Below are positions 7,090-14,200 of a stretch of 16,547 nucleotides of DNA, piece by piece. The DNA lies in NCBI GenBank assembly GCA_018224455.1, contig JAGTUY010000281.1, forward strand, positions 1 to 16,547, in the 5' to 3' direction. Origin of the DNA: Desulfosarcina sp. (GTDB lineage Bacteria > Desulfobacterota > Desulfobacteria > Desulfobacterales > Desulfosarcinaceae). Under the pieces are notes generated by a model. It was not told the DNA's origin, made no database searches, and saw only the letters and a program-made list of their open reading frames with translations. Every line of letters starts with the position of its first letter. The first letter of the stretch is position 1. The translations under genes and the position numbers were made by a program.

Positions 7090-7861
7090 TCATATACGTT
7101 TCTCTTGCATATAGTGCCGCACCCAGGGCTCCCGTGAACTGAGGCAGTTCCGGTACCAGGATGGTACGGTTGATCAGTTCCTGGGTCATCTCAACCAAGT
7201 AGGGGTTATGGGCCACCACGCCACCGGTCATGACCACTTTTTCGGTGAAGGCATCCATTTCGGTGATTCTGGAAATGACTGAAAAAAACAATCCTTTGAC
7301 GATGTCTTCAACCCGCTTGCCCCGACGGATGTTCTCCAGCACCTCGGTGGCGGAAAAGACCGTGCAGAAGCTGCCCAGCTTGACCATGTCCGTGGATGCC
7401 ACGGCAAGGCCGTTCATTTCCGACAGGGGGATGTCCAGGCGGGGAGACATTTCCTCCAGGAACGCACCGGTCCCGGCGGCGCACTTGCGATTCATTTTAA
7501 AGGCCGTTCGTCGGCCATTTTCATCTATTTTGATGATCTTGTTGTCCTGCCCGCCGATATCGATGATGGTGATCGCAAAAGGAAAATAGTGGTAGCATCC
7601 TTTTCCGTGGCAGCTGATTTCGGTGCGGTGGTCCTGGGCATAGGAGACATTCTTTCGACCGTATCCGGTAGAGATCGTGCGACCGATTCGGTCTTTGCCT
7701 ATATCGGCCATGGCCAATGCCTCGGTCAGGCATCGATCGGCAGTGGCCGTAAAATCCGTTCCCGATCGATGCACACGGGTTCCGACCATATGACCATTGG
7801 CATCGATCACGGCAACTTTGGTTCTGGACGCCCCCACATCGGCACCGGCGAAGTAATTCAT
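7085..7861 (-). CDS. HgdC/BcrA-type ATPase activator (BadF/BadG/BcrA/BcrD family)
   Basis: The 258-residue protein is a full-length ASKHA-fold activator ATPase of the HgdC size class. Motifs in order: phosphate-1 loop ADVGASRTK (7-15), phosphate-2 DIGGQDNK (101-108), KCAAGTGAFLE (126-136), SFCTVFSATEV (164-174), VMTGGVVAHNP (210-220) and GALGAAL (244-250). Cys127 and Cys166 correspond to the residues by which each subunit of a HgdC dimer holds a bridging [4Fe-4S] cluster. ATP hydrolysis by this family pushes ferredoxin-derived electrons to very low potential. The open frame extends 24 codons further, but the ATG at 7861 forms TAATG with the stop codon of the preceding reductase gene, indicating coupled translation. 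The BcrB-like protein encoded next is its obvious partner. Only one ATPase is present, so the complex is probably HgdC-like homodimeric, unlike BcrA/BcrD. Confidence 0.93.
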   Translation of the reverse strand: MNYFAGADVGASRTKVAVIDANGHMVGTRVHRSGTDFTATADRCLTEALAMADIGKDRIGRTISTGYGRKNVSYAQDHRTEISCHGKGCYHYFPFAITIIDIGGQDNKIIKIDENGRRTAFKMNRKCAAGTGAFLEEMSPRLDIPLSEMNGLAVASTDMVKLGSFCTVFSATEVLENIRRGKRVEDIVKGLFFSVISRITEMDAFTEKVVMTGGVVAHNPYLVEMTQELINRTILVPELPQFTGALGAALYARETYMN

Positions 7862-8808
7862 TACAGTTTGGATTCCAATCCCTTGACCAGGCTCTGCAGG
7901 GTGATGTTGTAAGGGGTCTCGATGCCTGCACATCGGCCATATTCCACGAATTTTCCATTGATGTAGTCGATTTCAGTACGGCGGCCGTTCTCGATGTCCA
8001 TGAGCATGGAAGGCTTATGGTTTCCGGCGTTGCGCATGTATTCGATGGCGTTGGGGTAATACTCCCAGCCCAGCGTGATCTCATTGGCCCGGGCGACCTT
8101 GACGCACTCTTTGATAAGAGAGTCCACAAGGTTGAAAATGATCGGGTCGTTCATGGCCTGGGACATCGTCAGGCCGGTGACGGCGCACACCGGGTTCATG
8201 CAGGCGTTGAGCACCCCTTTGCGCCACACCATGGCAACGATGTTCTCCGTATGGCGGGTGGGCAGGCCGCTGAGGGTCATGGCCTGGGCAATGCCTTCGG
8301 CGGCGAACTTGGCCTCCGGGTCCAGTTCCTGAATAAAGTGGGGCGGGTGGTGAAAGGCGATCGTCACATGGGCCGGCCCCAGCAGGCCGCAGCCGTAGTT
8401 GACCACCGCCCGCATCACCGGTTCCTTGCCCAGGCTGTTGGCCAGCACCATTTCCGTGTCAATGCCGTTCTGCCAGCTCACCACATAAAGCCCTTTTTTA
8501 TGGAAACCCTCGATGGCCGACGCGATCAGCGGCAGGACATTGGCCTTGACGGTGACAAAGATGACGTCGGGCTTATACGTGGGCAGGTCATCGATGCTGG
8601 TGCAGGTGTGGCTGACCGTCTGGGTCAGGTTCTCGGCGCCTTCGATGATGATTCCCCGCTTCAGGGCTGGTTCCAGAAGCTCGGGGATGACGTCACACAA
8701 GATCACTTTATGGCCCCCTTTGGCCAGAAATGCGGACACGATACAGCCCACGGGACCCGCACCGATAACGGCAAAGGTTTTTGGGGCAAAGGGTTGTTGG
8801 TCTGTCAT
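7861..8808 (-). CDS. ketopantoate reductase (PanE/ApbA) family 2-oxoacid dehydrogenase
   Basis: The 315-residue protein has the family layout: an NAD(P)-binding GAGPVG loop (16-21), QNG (113-115), the catalytic region WRKGVLNACMNP with Lys197, Asn201 and Asn205, and the C-terminal SMLMDIENGRRTEIDYINGK (267-286). GGAGG 7 bases before the ATG at 8808 supports that start over an upstream in-frame ATG. True PanE makes pantoate for CoA synthesis. Members of this family also reduce other 2-oxoacids to (R)-2-hydroxyacids. The stop codon shares its last base with the start codon of the HgdC-like ATPase, so a role tied to that ATPase is more likely than housekeeping PanE. A 2-oxoacid to 2-hydroxyacid step feeding a dehydratase is one reading. 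The family is certain, the substrate is not. Confidence 0.85.
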   Translation of the reverse strand: MTDQQPFAPKTFAVIGAGPVGCIVSAFLAKGGHKVILCDVIPELLEPALKRGIIIEGAENLTQTVSHTCTSIDDLPTYKPDVIFVTVKANVLPLIASAIEGFHKKGLYVVSWQNGIDTEMVLANSLGKEPVMRAVVNYGCGLLGPAHVTIAFHHPPHFIQELDPEAKFAAEGIAQAMTLSGLPTRHTENIVAMVWRKGVLNACMNPVCAVTGLTMSQAMNDPIIFNLVDSLIKECVKVARANEITLGWEYYPNAIEYMRNAGNHKPSMLMDIENGRRTEIDYINGKFVEYGRCAGIETPYNITLQSLVKGLESKL

Positions 8809-8815
8809 GGTTGCA

Positions 8816-8820
8816 CCTCC
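8816..8820 (-). promoter_or_regulatory. ribosome binding site of the ketopantoate-reductase-like gene
   Basis: GGAGG (minus strand) lies 7 bases from the ATG at 8808. It chooses that ATG over an in-frame ATG five codons upstream, which the site itself overlaps. Confidence 0.75.
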
Positions 8821-8865
8821 CATCGGTCTGGTGGTTGTTCGGCCTGGCCGCCGTCGTCCCTGAGG

Positions 8866-10173
8866 CTAACGGAACTGCTTGGGACGTTCGTCAACCACGC
8901 GAAGGGCCTTGCCCTCGCTTCGGGCGATGAACTTGGGTTCCACGAGGTTCACTTCCACGCTGATCCCCATGTTGCCTCTGATATGGGCCATGATTCTGGC
9001 TTCGACTTCAAACTTCTTGCGGTCACCGGCCGCATACACGTCCTGTTTGGCCTCCACCTGCACCACCAGTTGATCCAGGTAGCCTTTTTTGCGGACCAGC
9101 AAGCGGTACTGGGGCTCCACCTCTTCGATATCCAGCAGCAGGGATTCGATCTGCGACGGAAAGACATTGACGCCGCTGATGATCAGCATGTCATCTGTTC
9201 TGCCAAAGATTTTGTCCATTTTGACGAATGTGCGGCCGCAGACACATTTTTCGCGGTACAGGCGGGTGATGTCCTTGGTGCGGTAGCGGATCATGGGCAT
9301 GGCCCGGCGCTGCAGCGACGTGAAAATCAGCTCGCCCTTTTCACCCAGTGGAACGGGCTCCAGGGTGATGGGGTCGACCACTTCGGCCAGGTAGTAGTCT
9401 TCGTTGATGTGGATGCCGCTCTGGGCTTCGCAGTCGAAGCCCACACCGGGTCCGCCCAGTTCAGTGAGGCCGTATGCCTCCATGGCCTTGATACCCATAC
9501 GCGCCTCGATCTCCGCACGCATACCGGCGGTCCAGGGTTCGGCACCGAAGATGCCGATGGAAAGGGGCAGTTTTTTCAGATCCACCTTGAGCTCCTCGGC
9601 CCGCTCGGCAATGGTCAGCGCATAGGATGGGGTGCAGCACAGGACGTTGGTCTCGAAATCCTTCAAGAGGGTGATCTGGCGTTCGGTGAGCCCGGAACTG
9701 GTGGGCACGATGGTACAGCCCATTGTCGTGGCACCCTGGTGAAAACCCAGGCCACCGGTGAACAGGCCGTAACCGTAGGCGTTTTGAACCACGTGCCCGG
9801 GGCGCGCACCGGCAGCATGAAAGTTGCGCGCCATGCACTCGCCCCACTGGGCCAGGTCGTCGGCAGTATAGGGTCCGGTGATGGGTTTGCCCGTGGTACC
9901 GGACGAAGCGTGAACGCGCATTACCTCCTTTAAGGGAACGGCGCACAGGCCGAAAGGATAGTTGTCCCGCAAGTCATTTTTTATCGTGAAAGGAAGTTTG
10001 GCCACATCCTCGATGCCCTTGATGTCGGCGGCCTTGACGCCAGCCTCCTTGAATTTTTTCCTGTAAAACGGAACGCGTTTGGTCACCCACTCCAACGTCT
10101 CCCTGAGCTTTTCAACCTGAAACGCTTGAATTTGGGCTACCGGCATGCATTCGTTTTTTTCATTCCAGGGCAT
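8866..10173 (-). CDS. paaK: phenylacetate-CoA ligase family protein (PaaK type)
   Basis: The 435-residue protein has the size and motifs of PaaK-type aryl-CoA ligases, which convert an aryl acid, ATP and CoA to the aryl-CoA, AMP and PPi in the cytoplasm. The P-loop SSGTTGKP spans 90-97, AYGLTE 233-238, RYRTKD 296-301, GRTDDML(I)ISG 325-334, and the C-terminal ARSEGKALRV carries catalytic Lys422. Two cysteines in REKCVCGR (307-314) occur in the region that often binds zinc in this family. AAGGAGG 5 bases upstream fixes the start at MPWNEK. It lies directly downstream of iorAB, an arrangement common in anaerobes: IorAB makes arylacetyl-CoA from arylpyruvate, and PaaK rescues the free acid. Phenylacetate or indoleacetate is the likely substrate; benzoate-type acids cannot be excluded. 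Confidence 0.9.
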   Translation of the reverse strand: MPWNEKNECMPVAQIQAFQVEKLRETLEWVTKRVPFYRKKFKEAGVKAADIKGIEDVAKLPFTIKNDLRDNYPFGLCAVPLKEVMRVHASSGTTGKPITGPYTADDLAQWGECMARNFHAAGARPGHVVQNAYGYGLFTGGLGFHQGATTMGCTIVPTSSGLTERQITLLKDFETNVLCCTPSYALTIAERAEELKVDLKKLPLSIGIFGAEPWTAGMRAEIEARMGIKAMEAYGLTELGGPGVGFDCEAQSGIHINEDYYLAEVVDPITLEPVPLGEKGELIFTSLQRRAMPMIRYRTKDITRLYREKCVCGRTFVKMDKIFGRTDDMLIISGVNVFPSQIESLLLDIEEVEPQYRLLVRKKGYLDQLVVQVEAKQDVYAAGDRKKFEVEARIMAHIRGNMGISVEVNLVEPKFIARSEGKALRVVDERPKQFR

Positions 10174-10178
10174 CGTTA

Positions 10179-10185
10179 CCTCCTT
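10179..10185 (-). promoter_or_regulatory. ribosome binding site of the PaaK-family gene
   Basis: A perfect AAGGAGG lies 5 bases before the ATG at 10173. It excludes the 15-codon upstream extension of the same open frame. Confidence 0.85.
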
Positions 10186-10280
10186 ATCAGTGGTCGGTTT
10201 CCTTGGGGGCAGACCCATTCGTCCGCCGGGGGCACATTCAGTTCAGACGCAGCCGATCTATGCTCGCTGTTGACAGCGCC

Positions 10281-10874
10281 TCATGCATTTGCGGCGGCAC
10301 CATAGCCCAATTCGAATGCTTTTAGGTTGGCGTTCACAAAGGCCTTTTTGGTCTTGGTGCGAATGGTTTCCTCCACATCCGTCTTGGAGACCGGCAAAAT
10401 GCCGGTCTGGATCAGTGCACCGAGCAGCACGATGTTCACCGACATGACGCTTCCGGCGGTCGTGGCCAGGTCAACGGCATCGAAGGCAATCAGCCGTTTG
10501 GTTTTGGCTTTGATCAGGTCCTGGGCCCGGTCAAGGTCCGGATAGGTGCCGCGGCCGATGGCCACGGTAAAGGGCGGCAGGGGCGCCAGATTGGTAATGA
10601 CAGTGGTGTCTGCGCTGCATTTGTTCAGGGCCCGCAGGGTCTCTGAGGGCTCGAAACCCACCAGCACGTTGGCTTCGCCGTCGGAGATGATCGTGCTTTT
10701 GGCATCGCCGAATACGATGGCCGATTCGACCACACCGCCGCGTTGGGCCATGCCGTGAATTTCACTCATGCGCACCGGCACACCTGAAAGCAGGGCTGCT
10801 TCTCCCAGCACTTTGGATGCCAGCAGGTTGCCTTGACCGCCCACCGCCACGATAATCAGTCTTGTTGTCTCCAT
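10281..10874 (-). CDS. iorB: indolepyruvate (2-oxoacid) ferredoxin oxidoreductase, beta subunit
   Basis: The 197-residue protein is the gamma-type catalytic domain of the 2-oxoacid:ferredoxin oxidoreductase family in its stand-alone IorB form. VAVGGQGNLLASKVLGEAA (9-27) and SEIHGMAQRGG (37-47) are the family signatures. With IorA it converts an aryl-pyruvate and CoA to aryl-acetyl-CoA, CO2 and reduced ferredoxin. AGGAAA upstream supports the ATG. The gene follows iorA by 107 bases and precedes the aryl-CoA ligase by the same distance. The pair may act in aromatic amino acid breakdown, and it could also supply the low-potential electrons needed by the HgdC-type ATPase encoded downstream. Confidence 0.92.
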   Translation of the reverse strand: METTRLIIVAVGGQGNLLASKVLGEAALLSGVPVRMSEIHGMAQRGGVVESAIVFGDAKSTIISDGEANVLVGFEPSETLRALNKCSADTTVITNLAPLPPFTVAIGRGTYPDLDRAQDLIKAKTKRLIAFDAVDLATTAGSVMSVNIVLLGALIQTGILPVSKTDVEETIRTKTKKAFVNANLKAFELGYGAAANA

Positions 10875-10895
10875 GGTCGTTTCCTGTATGGTAAG

Positions 10896-10953
10896 GGCTG
10901 CCGGTTCAATGACCTGGTTGATTGAATCTCCTGGGAAACCATTGACCGCAGCC
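10896..10953 (-). other. imperfect inverted repeat in the iorA-iorB spacer
   Basis: GGCTGCCGGTTCAATG (10896-10911) is nearly complementary to CATTGACCGCAGCC (10940-10953), with two bulged bases, around a 28-base loop. It would fold into a hairpin in the message between iorA and iorB. No T-run follows, so it is not a terminator; an RNA-processing or stability role is possible but unproven. Confidence 0.35.
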
Positions 10954-10981
10954 GGAGGTTGTTGTCTTGGTGCTCAGGCGA

Positions 10982-12844
10982 TCAACCGGCCTGCTTTACC
11001 TTGACCGGTGTGATGGCATTCTCCGGGCAGATCTGGGCACAGACCGCGCAGCCCACGCAGGTGTTGGGATTGATCTGGACCCGTTCGCCATCCAGGTAAA
11101 AAGCCGGGCAGGCGATCTGGTTGATGCAGTCCCGGTGGTTCTTGCATTTGTCCGTGACCGCAAAGGCCCGCACCTTGAGCTGTTTCAGGCCGCGGGCATA
11201 CAGGGTGCACATCTCCTGGGAGATAATCACCGATACGCCCTTGTGGTCCAGGGCCGCTTTTACCGCTTCGATGCTCTTTTTGACCTTGTAGGGCTTGATG
11301 ACAGTGACGTGTTCGACGCCGACCGCGCGAACCACCGCCTCGATGGAGATCCGGCCGTAACCGGAAAGGTTGAAGTTGCTCATGTCCACCCCGGGATTGG
11401 GTTGGTGGCCGGTCATTGCGGTCGTGCCGTTGTCCAGGATGACCAGGGTGAAGTTGTGGTTGTTGTAAACGGCGTTGACCAGACCGGTCATGCCCGAATG
11501 AAAAAATGTCGAGTCGCCGATAAAAGAGATCACTTTTTTGTCTGTGGCTTTGGAAAAGCCGCAGGCCGTGCTGACCGACGAACCCATGCAGATGAGAAAA
11601 TCGCCCATGGCCAACGGGGGCAGAAAACCCAGGGTGTAGCAGCCGATGTCCGTGGGATAGATCGTCTCCTCACCCTCGGCGGCTTTTTTAACCGCATAGA
11701 AAGTGGCTCGGTGGGAACAGCCGGCGCACAGGTTGGGCGGCCGTTGGGGGATTTCGGGTACGTCTGACAGGTCGGGCGCTTGGCTTTCCGTGTGCGGCAC
11801 GCCGAAGTAGCCGGCCATCACCCGGCGTACCATGGCCGGATCGAACTCGTAGAGTCGGGAGAAGAGACCTTCTCCCTTGCCGGCGATGGGCAGGGTCAAT
11901 CCTGCCTCCTGGGCAAAGGCCTTGACGGCCTCTTCCATGAACGGTTCGCCCTCTTCGGCCACCAGCACGCGTTCGCACGAAGTCAGAAAATCTTTAATCA
12001 GTTTCGGGGGCGTAGGGTAAGAAAAACCCAGGCGAAGGACCCGAATCTTGTCTGCGATGCCCAACTCTTTCACCGCGTCGGACACATAGCCGTAGCTGAC
12101 CCCGTTGCAGATGATGCCCCAGGAACCGGCGCCGTCGGTAAAGTTGTAGCCGGAGGTCTCAGCCAGGGCCTGGGCCTTGTCCCAGTTTTCCAGCAGGCGC
12201 ACGTGAAGGCGGCGGGAGACGGCCGGTACGGTGACCAGGTTGAAGGGGTCTTTTTTAAAGTCTCCCTTGGTTTTGCGCGGCGTCAGCCGGCCCAGTTCCA
12301 CGAAGGCGCTGGAGTGGTTGATGCGGGTGGTGGTGCGCAGGATCACCGGTTCGCCCAGCCGTTCCGACAGGTCGAAGGCCTCAGCCGTCATTTGACGGGC
12401 TTCCTCCACCGATGAGGGTTCGAGTATGGGCAGGCCGGAGAGCTTGCCGTAGTAGCGGTTGTCCTGTTCGTTCTGGCTGGAGAACATGGACGGATCGTCG
12501 GCGGAGAGGATGACCATCCCGCCTTTTACCCCAACGTAGGCCAGTGTCATCAGCGGATCGGCCGCCACGTTCAGGCCCACGTGTTTCATCATGCAGAAGG
12601 TGCGCACACCGCTGTTGGCGGCGGCGGCGGCTACTTCCAGCGCCACTTTCTCATTGGTGCTGTATTCGAAGTATAGATCGCTCTCATGGGAAACCTCGAA
12701 CAGATTCAATGAGATTTCCGACGAGGGCGTGCCCGGATAGGTGGTGGCAAAGGCTACGCCGGCTTCGATGGCGCCGCGGGCGATGGCTTCGTTGCCCAGG
12801 AGCAACATTTTTTCTCCTGGACTGTCGGTTAGTAATTTGTGCAT
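10982..12844 (-). CDS. iorA: indolepyruvate ferredoxin oxidoreductase, alpha subunit
   Basis: The 620-residue protein has the full IorA layout. The N-terminal pyrimidine-binding domain carries LLLGNEAIARGAIEAG (14-29) and TTYPGTPSSEI (34-44). The middle region carries CAGCSHRATF (373-382). The thiamine-diphosphate domain shows IGDSTFFHSG (442-451) and DNGTTAMTGHQ (471-481). The C-terminal ferredoxin domain has Cys567, 573, 579 and Cys596, 599, 602, 606; the first cluster motif is looser than in classical two-cluster ferredoxins. The open frame extends about 30 residues further, but AGGAAA five bases before the ATG at 12844 and the conserved LLLGNEA start nearby favour MHKLL. It works with IorB in oxidative decarboxylation of aryl-pyruvates with ferredoxin as acceptor. 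Its position right after the ring dehydrogenase gene ties it to the aromatic cluster. Confidence 0.94.
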   Translation of the reverse strand: MHKLLTDSPGEKMLLLGNEAIARGAIEAGVAFATTYPGTPSSEISLNLFEVSHESDLYFEYSTNEKVALEVAAAAANSGVRTFCMMKHVGLNVAADPLMTLAYVGVKGGMVILSADDPSMFSSQNEQDNRYYGKLSGLPILEPSSVEEARQMTAEAFDLSERLGEPVILRTTTRINHSSAFVELGRLTPRKTKGDFKKDPFNLVTVPAVSRRLHVRLLENWDKAQALAETSGYNFTDGAGSWGIICNGVSYGYVSDAVKELGIADKIRVLRLGFSYPTPPKLIKDFLTSCERVLVAEEGEPFMEEAVKAFAQEAGLTLPIAGKGEGLFSRLYEFDPAMVRRVMAGYFGVPHTESQAPDLSDVPEIPQRPPNLCAGCSHRATFYAVKKAAEGEETIYPTDIGCYTLGFLPPLAMGDFLICMGSSVSTACGFSKATDKKVISFIGDSTFFHSGMTGLVNAVYNNHNFTLVILDNGTTAMTGHQPNPGVDMSNFNLSGYGRISIEAVVRAVGVEHVTVIKPYKVKKSIEAVKAALDHKGVSVIISQEMCTLYARGLKQLKVRAFAVTDKCKNHRDCINQIACPAFYLDGERVQINPNTCVGCAVCAQICPENAITPVKVKQAG

Positions 12845-12942
12845 CGTCGTTTCCTGTTGAGTTTCGCCGCATGGGGTCGGCTTTTTGGATTGGATGAAAA
12901 CGTTCCGTGCCGCTGCAGCGGCGGTGGTTGTCAACGATGGCG

Positions 12943-14016
12943 TCAGGGCACCATGATCGCCCGCTCGACGATCTTTTTTTGGTGCACCATGTCGAAGACC
13001 GCGTTTATTTCGGACAGCGGAAAGGTTTTGACAAACGGCGCCATCTTCACCTTGCCCGACAGAACCAGATCCCTCACCGGCGCATAATAGCGGGTCAGGC
13101 AGCCCCAGTTGCCTCGGGCGGTGGCGTTAAAGGCCATGAGGTTGGACAGGCGAATGTCTACCGTGTCCATGGTAAAGCCCACCACGGAAAGATTGGCCCC
13201 GAAAGTCATCAGTCCGAATGCGGTTTTCTGGCCGGCGGCAGTGCCGGAGGTCTCGAAAATCTTCCACTCCGTCCGGCGTTTGCCTCGCTCCTTGACCAAG
13301 GCGGAGACCGCTTTGCGCAAATCCTTGAAAGCCATCTCGGCAGCGTTGAAGGTTTTGTCCACATAGGGTGCCAGAGCGTCAAGCTTGGCATGATCCACAT
13401 CGATGGCAACCACCAGGGCGCCGAAGGCCTTGGCAATCTGGGCGCCGAAGCCGCCCACGCCGCCCACGCCCACGAAAATGGCTGTGTCATCGGCAGACAA
13501 TCCGGCATCCACAACGGCCTGGTAGGGCGTGGTGAGCGCGTCTGCGATGACGGACAGCTGGGCCAGGGAGACATCTGCCTGGCCAACGGGCCGGTACTGG
13601 TCGTCCACCGGAACCTGGCACAGCTGCTTGGCGGGGACGACGATATGGCTGGCAAATCCCCCCTGGATATCGTTGCCGGGCATCTTCTGGGTGGTGCAGA
13701 TGTTGCCCAGGTCCCGGTTGCAGACGTCACACTCCCCGCAAGGCATGACCGCGGGGATGATCACCGCCTTGCCCTCCAATTGACGGGTATCGGGAGCGGC
13801 GGCGGTGACGATGCCGCTGATTTCATGCCCCAGGGTCAGGGGCAGCGAGGATTTGGTTCGCACGCCATCGTAGTAAAATCCCAGGTCCGTGTGGCACACC
13901 CCGCATCCGGCCACCTTGACCAGCACTTCGCCGGGGCCGGGTTCGGGGATGGGTGCTTCCACCTTCGCCAGGGGTTTTCCGATTGCCGTCATCTGCCAGG
14001 ATATCATGGACGCCAT
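12943..14016 (-). CDS. bamQ: 6-hydroxycyclohex-1-ene-1-carbonyl-CoA dehydrogenase
   Basis: The 357-residue zinc-dependent medium-chain dehydrogenase matches Had of Thauera and BamQ of Geobacter in recalled motifs, not just in fold. These include GCGVCHTDLGFYYDGVRT (37-54), LGHEISG (62-68), AVMPCGECDVC (89-99), MPGNDIQGGFASH (112-124) and SNLMAFNATARGNWGC (291-306). The enzyme oxidises the ring hydroxyl of 6-hydroxycyclohexenoyl-CoA to the ketone with NAD, the second step after dearomatisation of benzoyl-CoA. Active-site zinc ligands are Cys41 and His64; the structural zinc uses Cys93, 96, 99 and 107. The nucleotide loop GVGGVGGFG lies at 183-191, with Asp206 for NAD. AAGGAG 8 bases before the ATG at 14016 sets the start. 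It is preceded by the hydratase that supplies its substrate, in reaction order. Confidence 0.9.
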   Translation of the reverse strand: MASMISWQMTAIGKPLAKVEAPIPEPGPGEVLVKVAGCGVCHTDLGFYYDGVRTKSSLPLTLGHEISGIVTAAAPDTRQLEGKAVIIPAVMPCGECDVCNRDLGNICTTQKMPGNDIQGGFASHIVVPAKQLCQVPVDDQYRPVGQADVSLAQLSVIADALTTPYQAVVDAGLSADDTAIFVGVGGVGGFGAQIAKAFGALVVAIDVDHAKLDALAPYVDKTFNAAEMAFKDLRKAVSALVKERGKRRTEWKIFETSGTAAGQKTAFGLMTFGANLSVVGFTMDTVDIRLSNLMAFNATARGNWGCLTRYYAPVRDLVLSGKVKMAPFVKTFPLSEINAVFDMVHQKKIVERAIMVP

Positions 14017-14024
14017 CGCTGGTT

Positions 14025-14030
14025 CTCCTT
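14025..14030 (-). promoter_or_regulatory. ribosome binding site of the 6-hydroxycyclohexenoyl-CoA dehydrogenase gene
   Basis: AAGGAG (minus strand) lies 8 bases upstream of the ATG at 14016. An ATG seven codons further upstream overlaps this site and is therefore unlikely to be used. Confidence 0.75.
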
Positions 14031-14042
14031 TTCTCAAATATT

Positions 14043-14192
14043 GGGTTCAGTGGTTCAGGGTTCAACGGTTCAGCGTTTCAAGATTCGTGGTTAACGAATG
14101 GCTGAAAACCGGCACTAAACTTTGCCAGTTAACGCGTGTCGAAGTTGACGAAAACCAGTAAACCCTGAACCCTGAACGGTGAACGCTGAACC
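14043..14192. repeat. inverted GGTTCA-type repeat arms flanking a unique core
   Basis: The left arm (14043-14080) holds units such as GGGTTCA, GTGGTTCA and ACGGTTCA; the right arm (14159-14192) holds the opposing TGAACCC, TGAACGG, TGAACGC and TGAACC. GTTCAGGGTTCA at 14053-14064 is exactly complementary to 14166-14177. The roughly 78-base core between the arms is not repetitive. The element fills most of the 184-bp spacer between the dehydrogenase and the hydratase. Its units resemble those of the 3387-3526 array, but with inverted arms. It could be a degenerate dispersed repeat or an RNA structure; no transposase is present. Confidence 0.75.
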
Positions 14193-14200
14193 TGCGAAGC

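Noticed and set aside
7862..7933. 24-codon N-terminal extension of the HgdC-like ATPase
   Set aside because: It lies inside the reductase gene, the nucleotide-binding motif starts right after MNYFAG, and the TAATG overlap marks the start at 7861.
8017..9933. Plus-strand open frame of 638 codons
   Set aside because: It is antisense to the reductase and PaaK genes, whose motifs are complete. The His- and Gly-rich composition is the antisense shadow of GC-rich coding DNA.
10260..10280. CGCTGT/ACAGCG palindrome near the end of iorB as a terminator
   Set aside because: The loop between the arms is only two bases and no T-run follows.
12907..14094. Plus-strand open frame of 395 codons
   Set aside because: It is antisense to the ring dehydrogenase gene and shows no recognisable domain.
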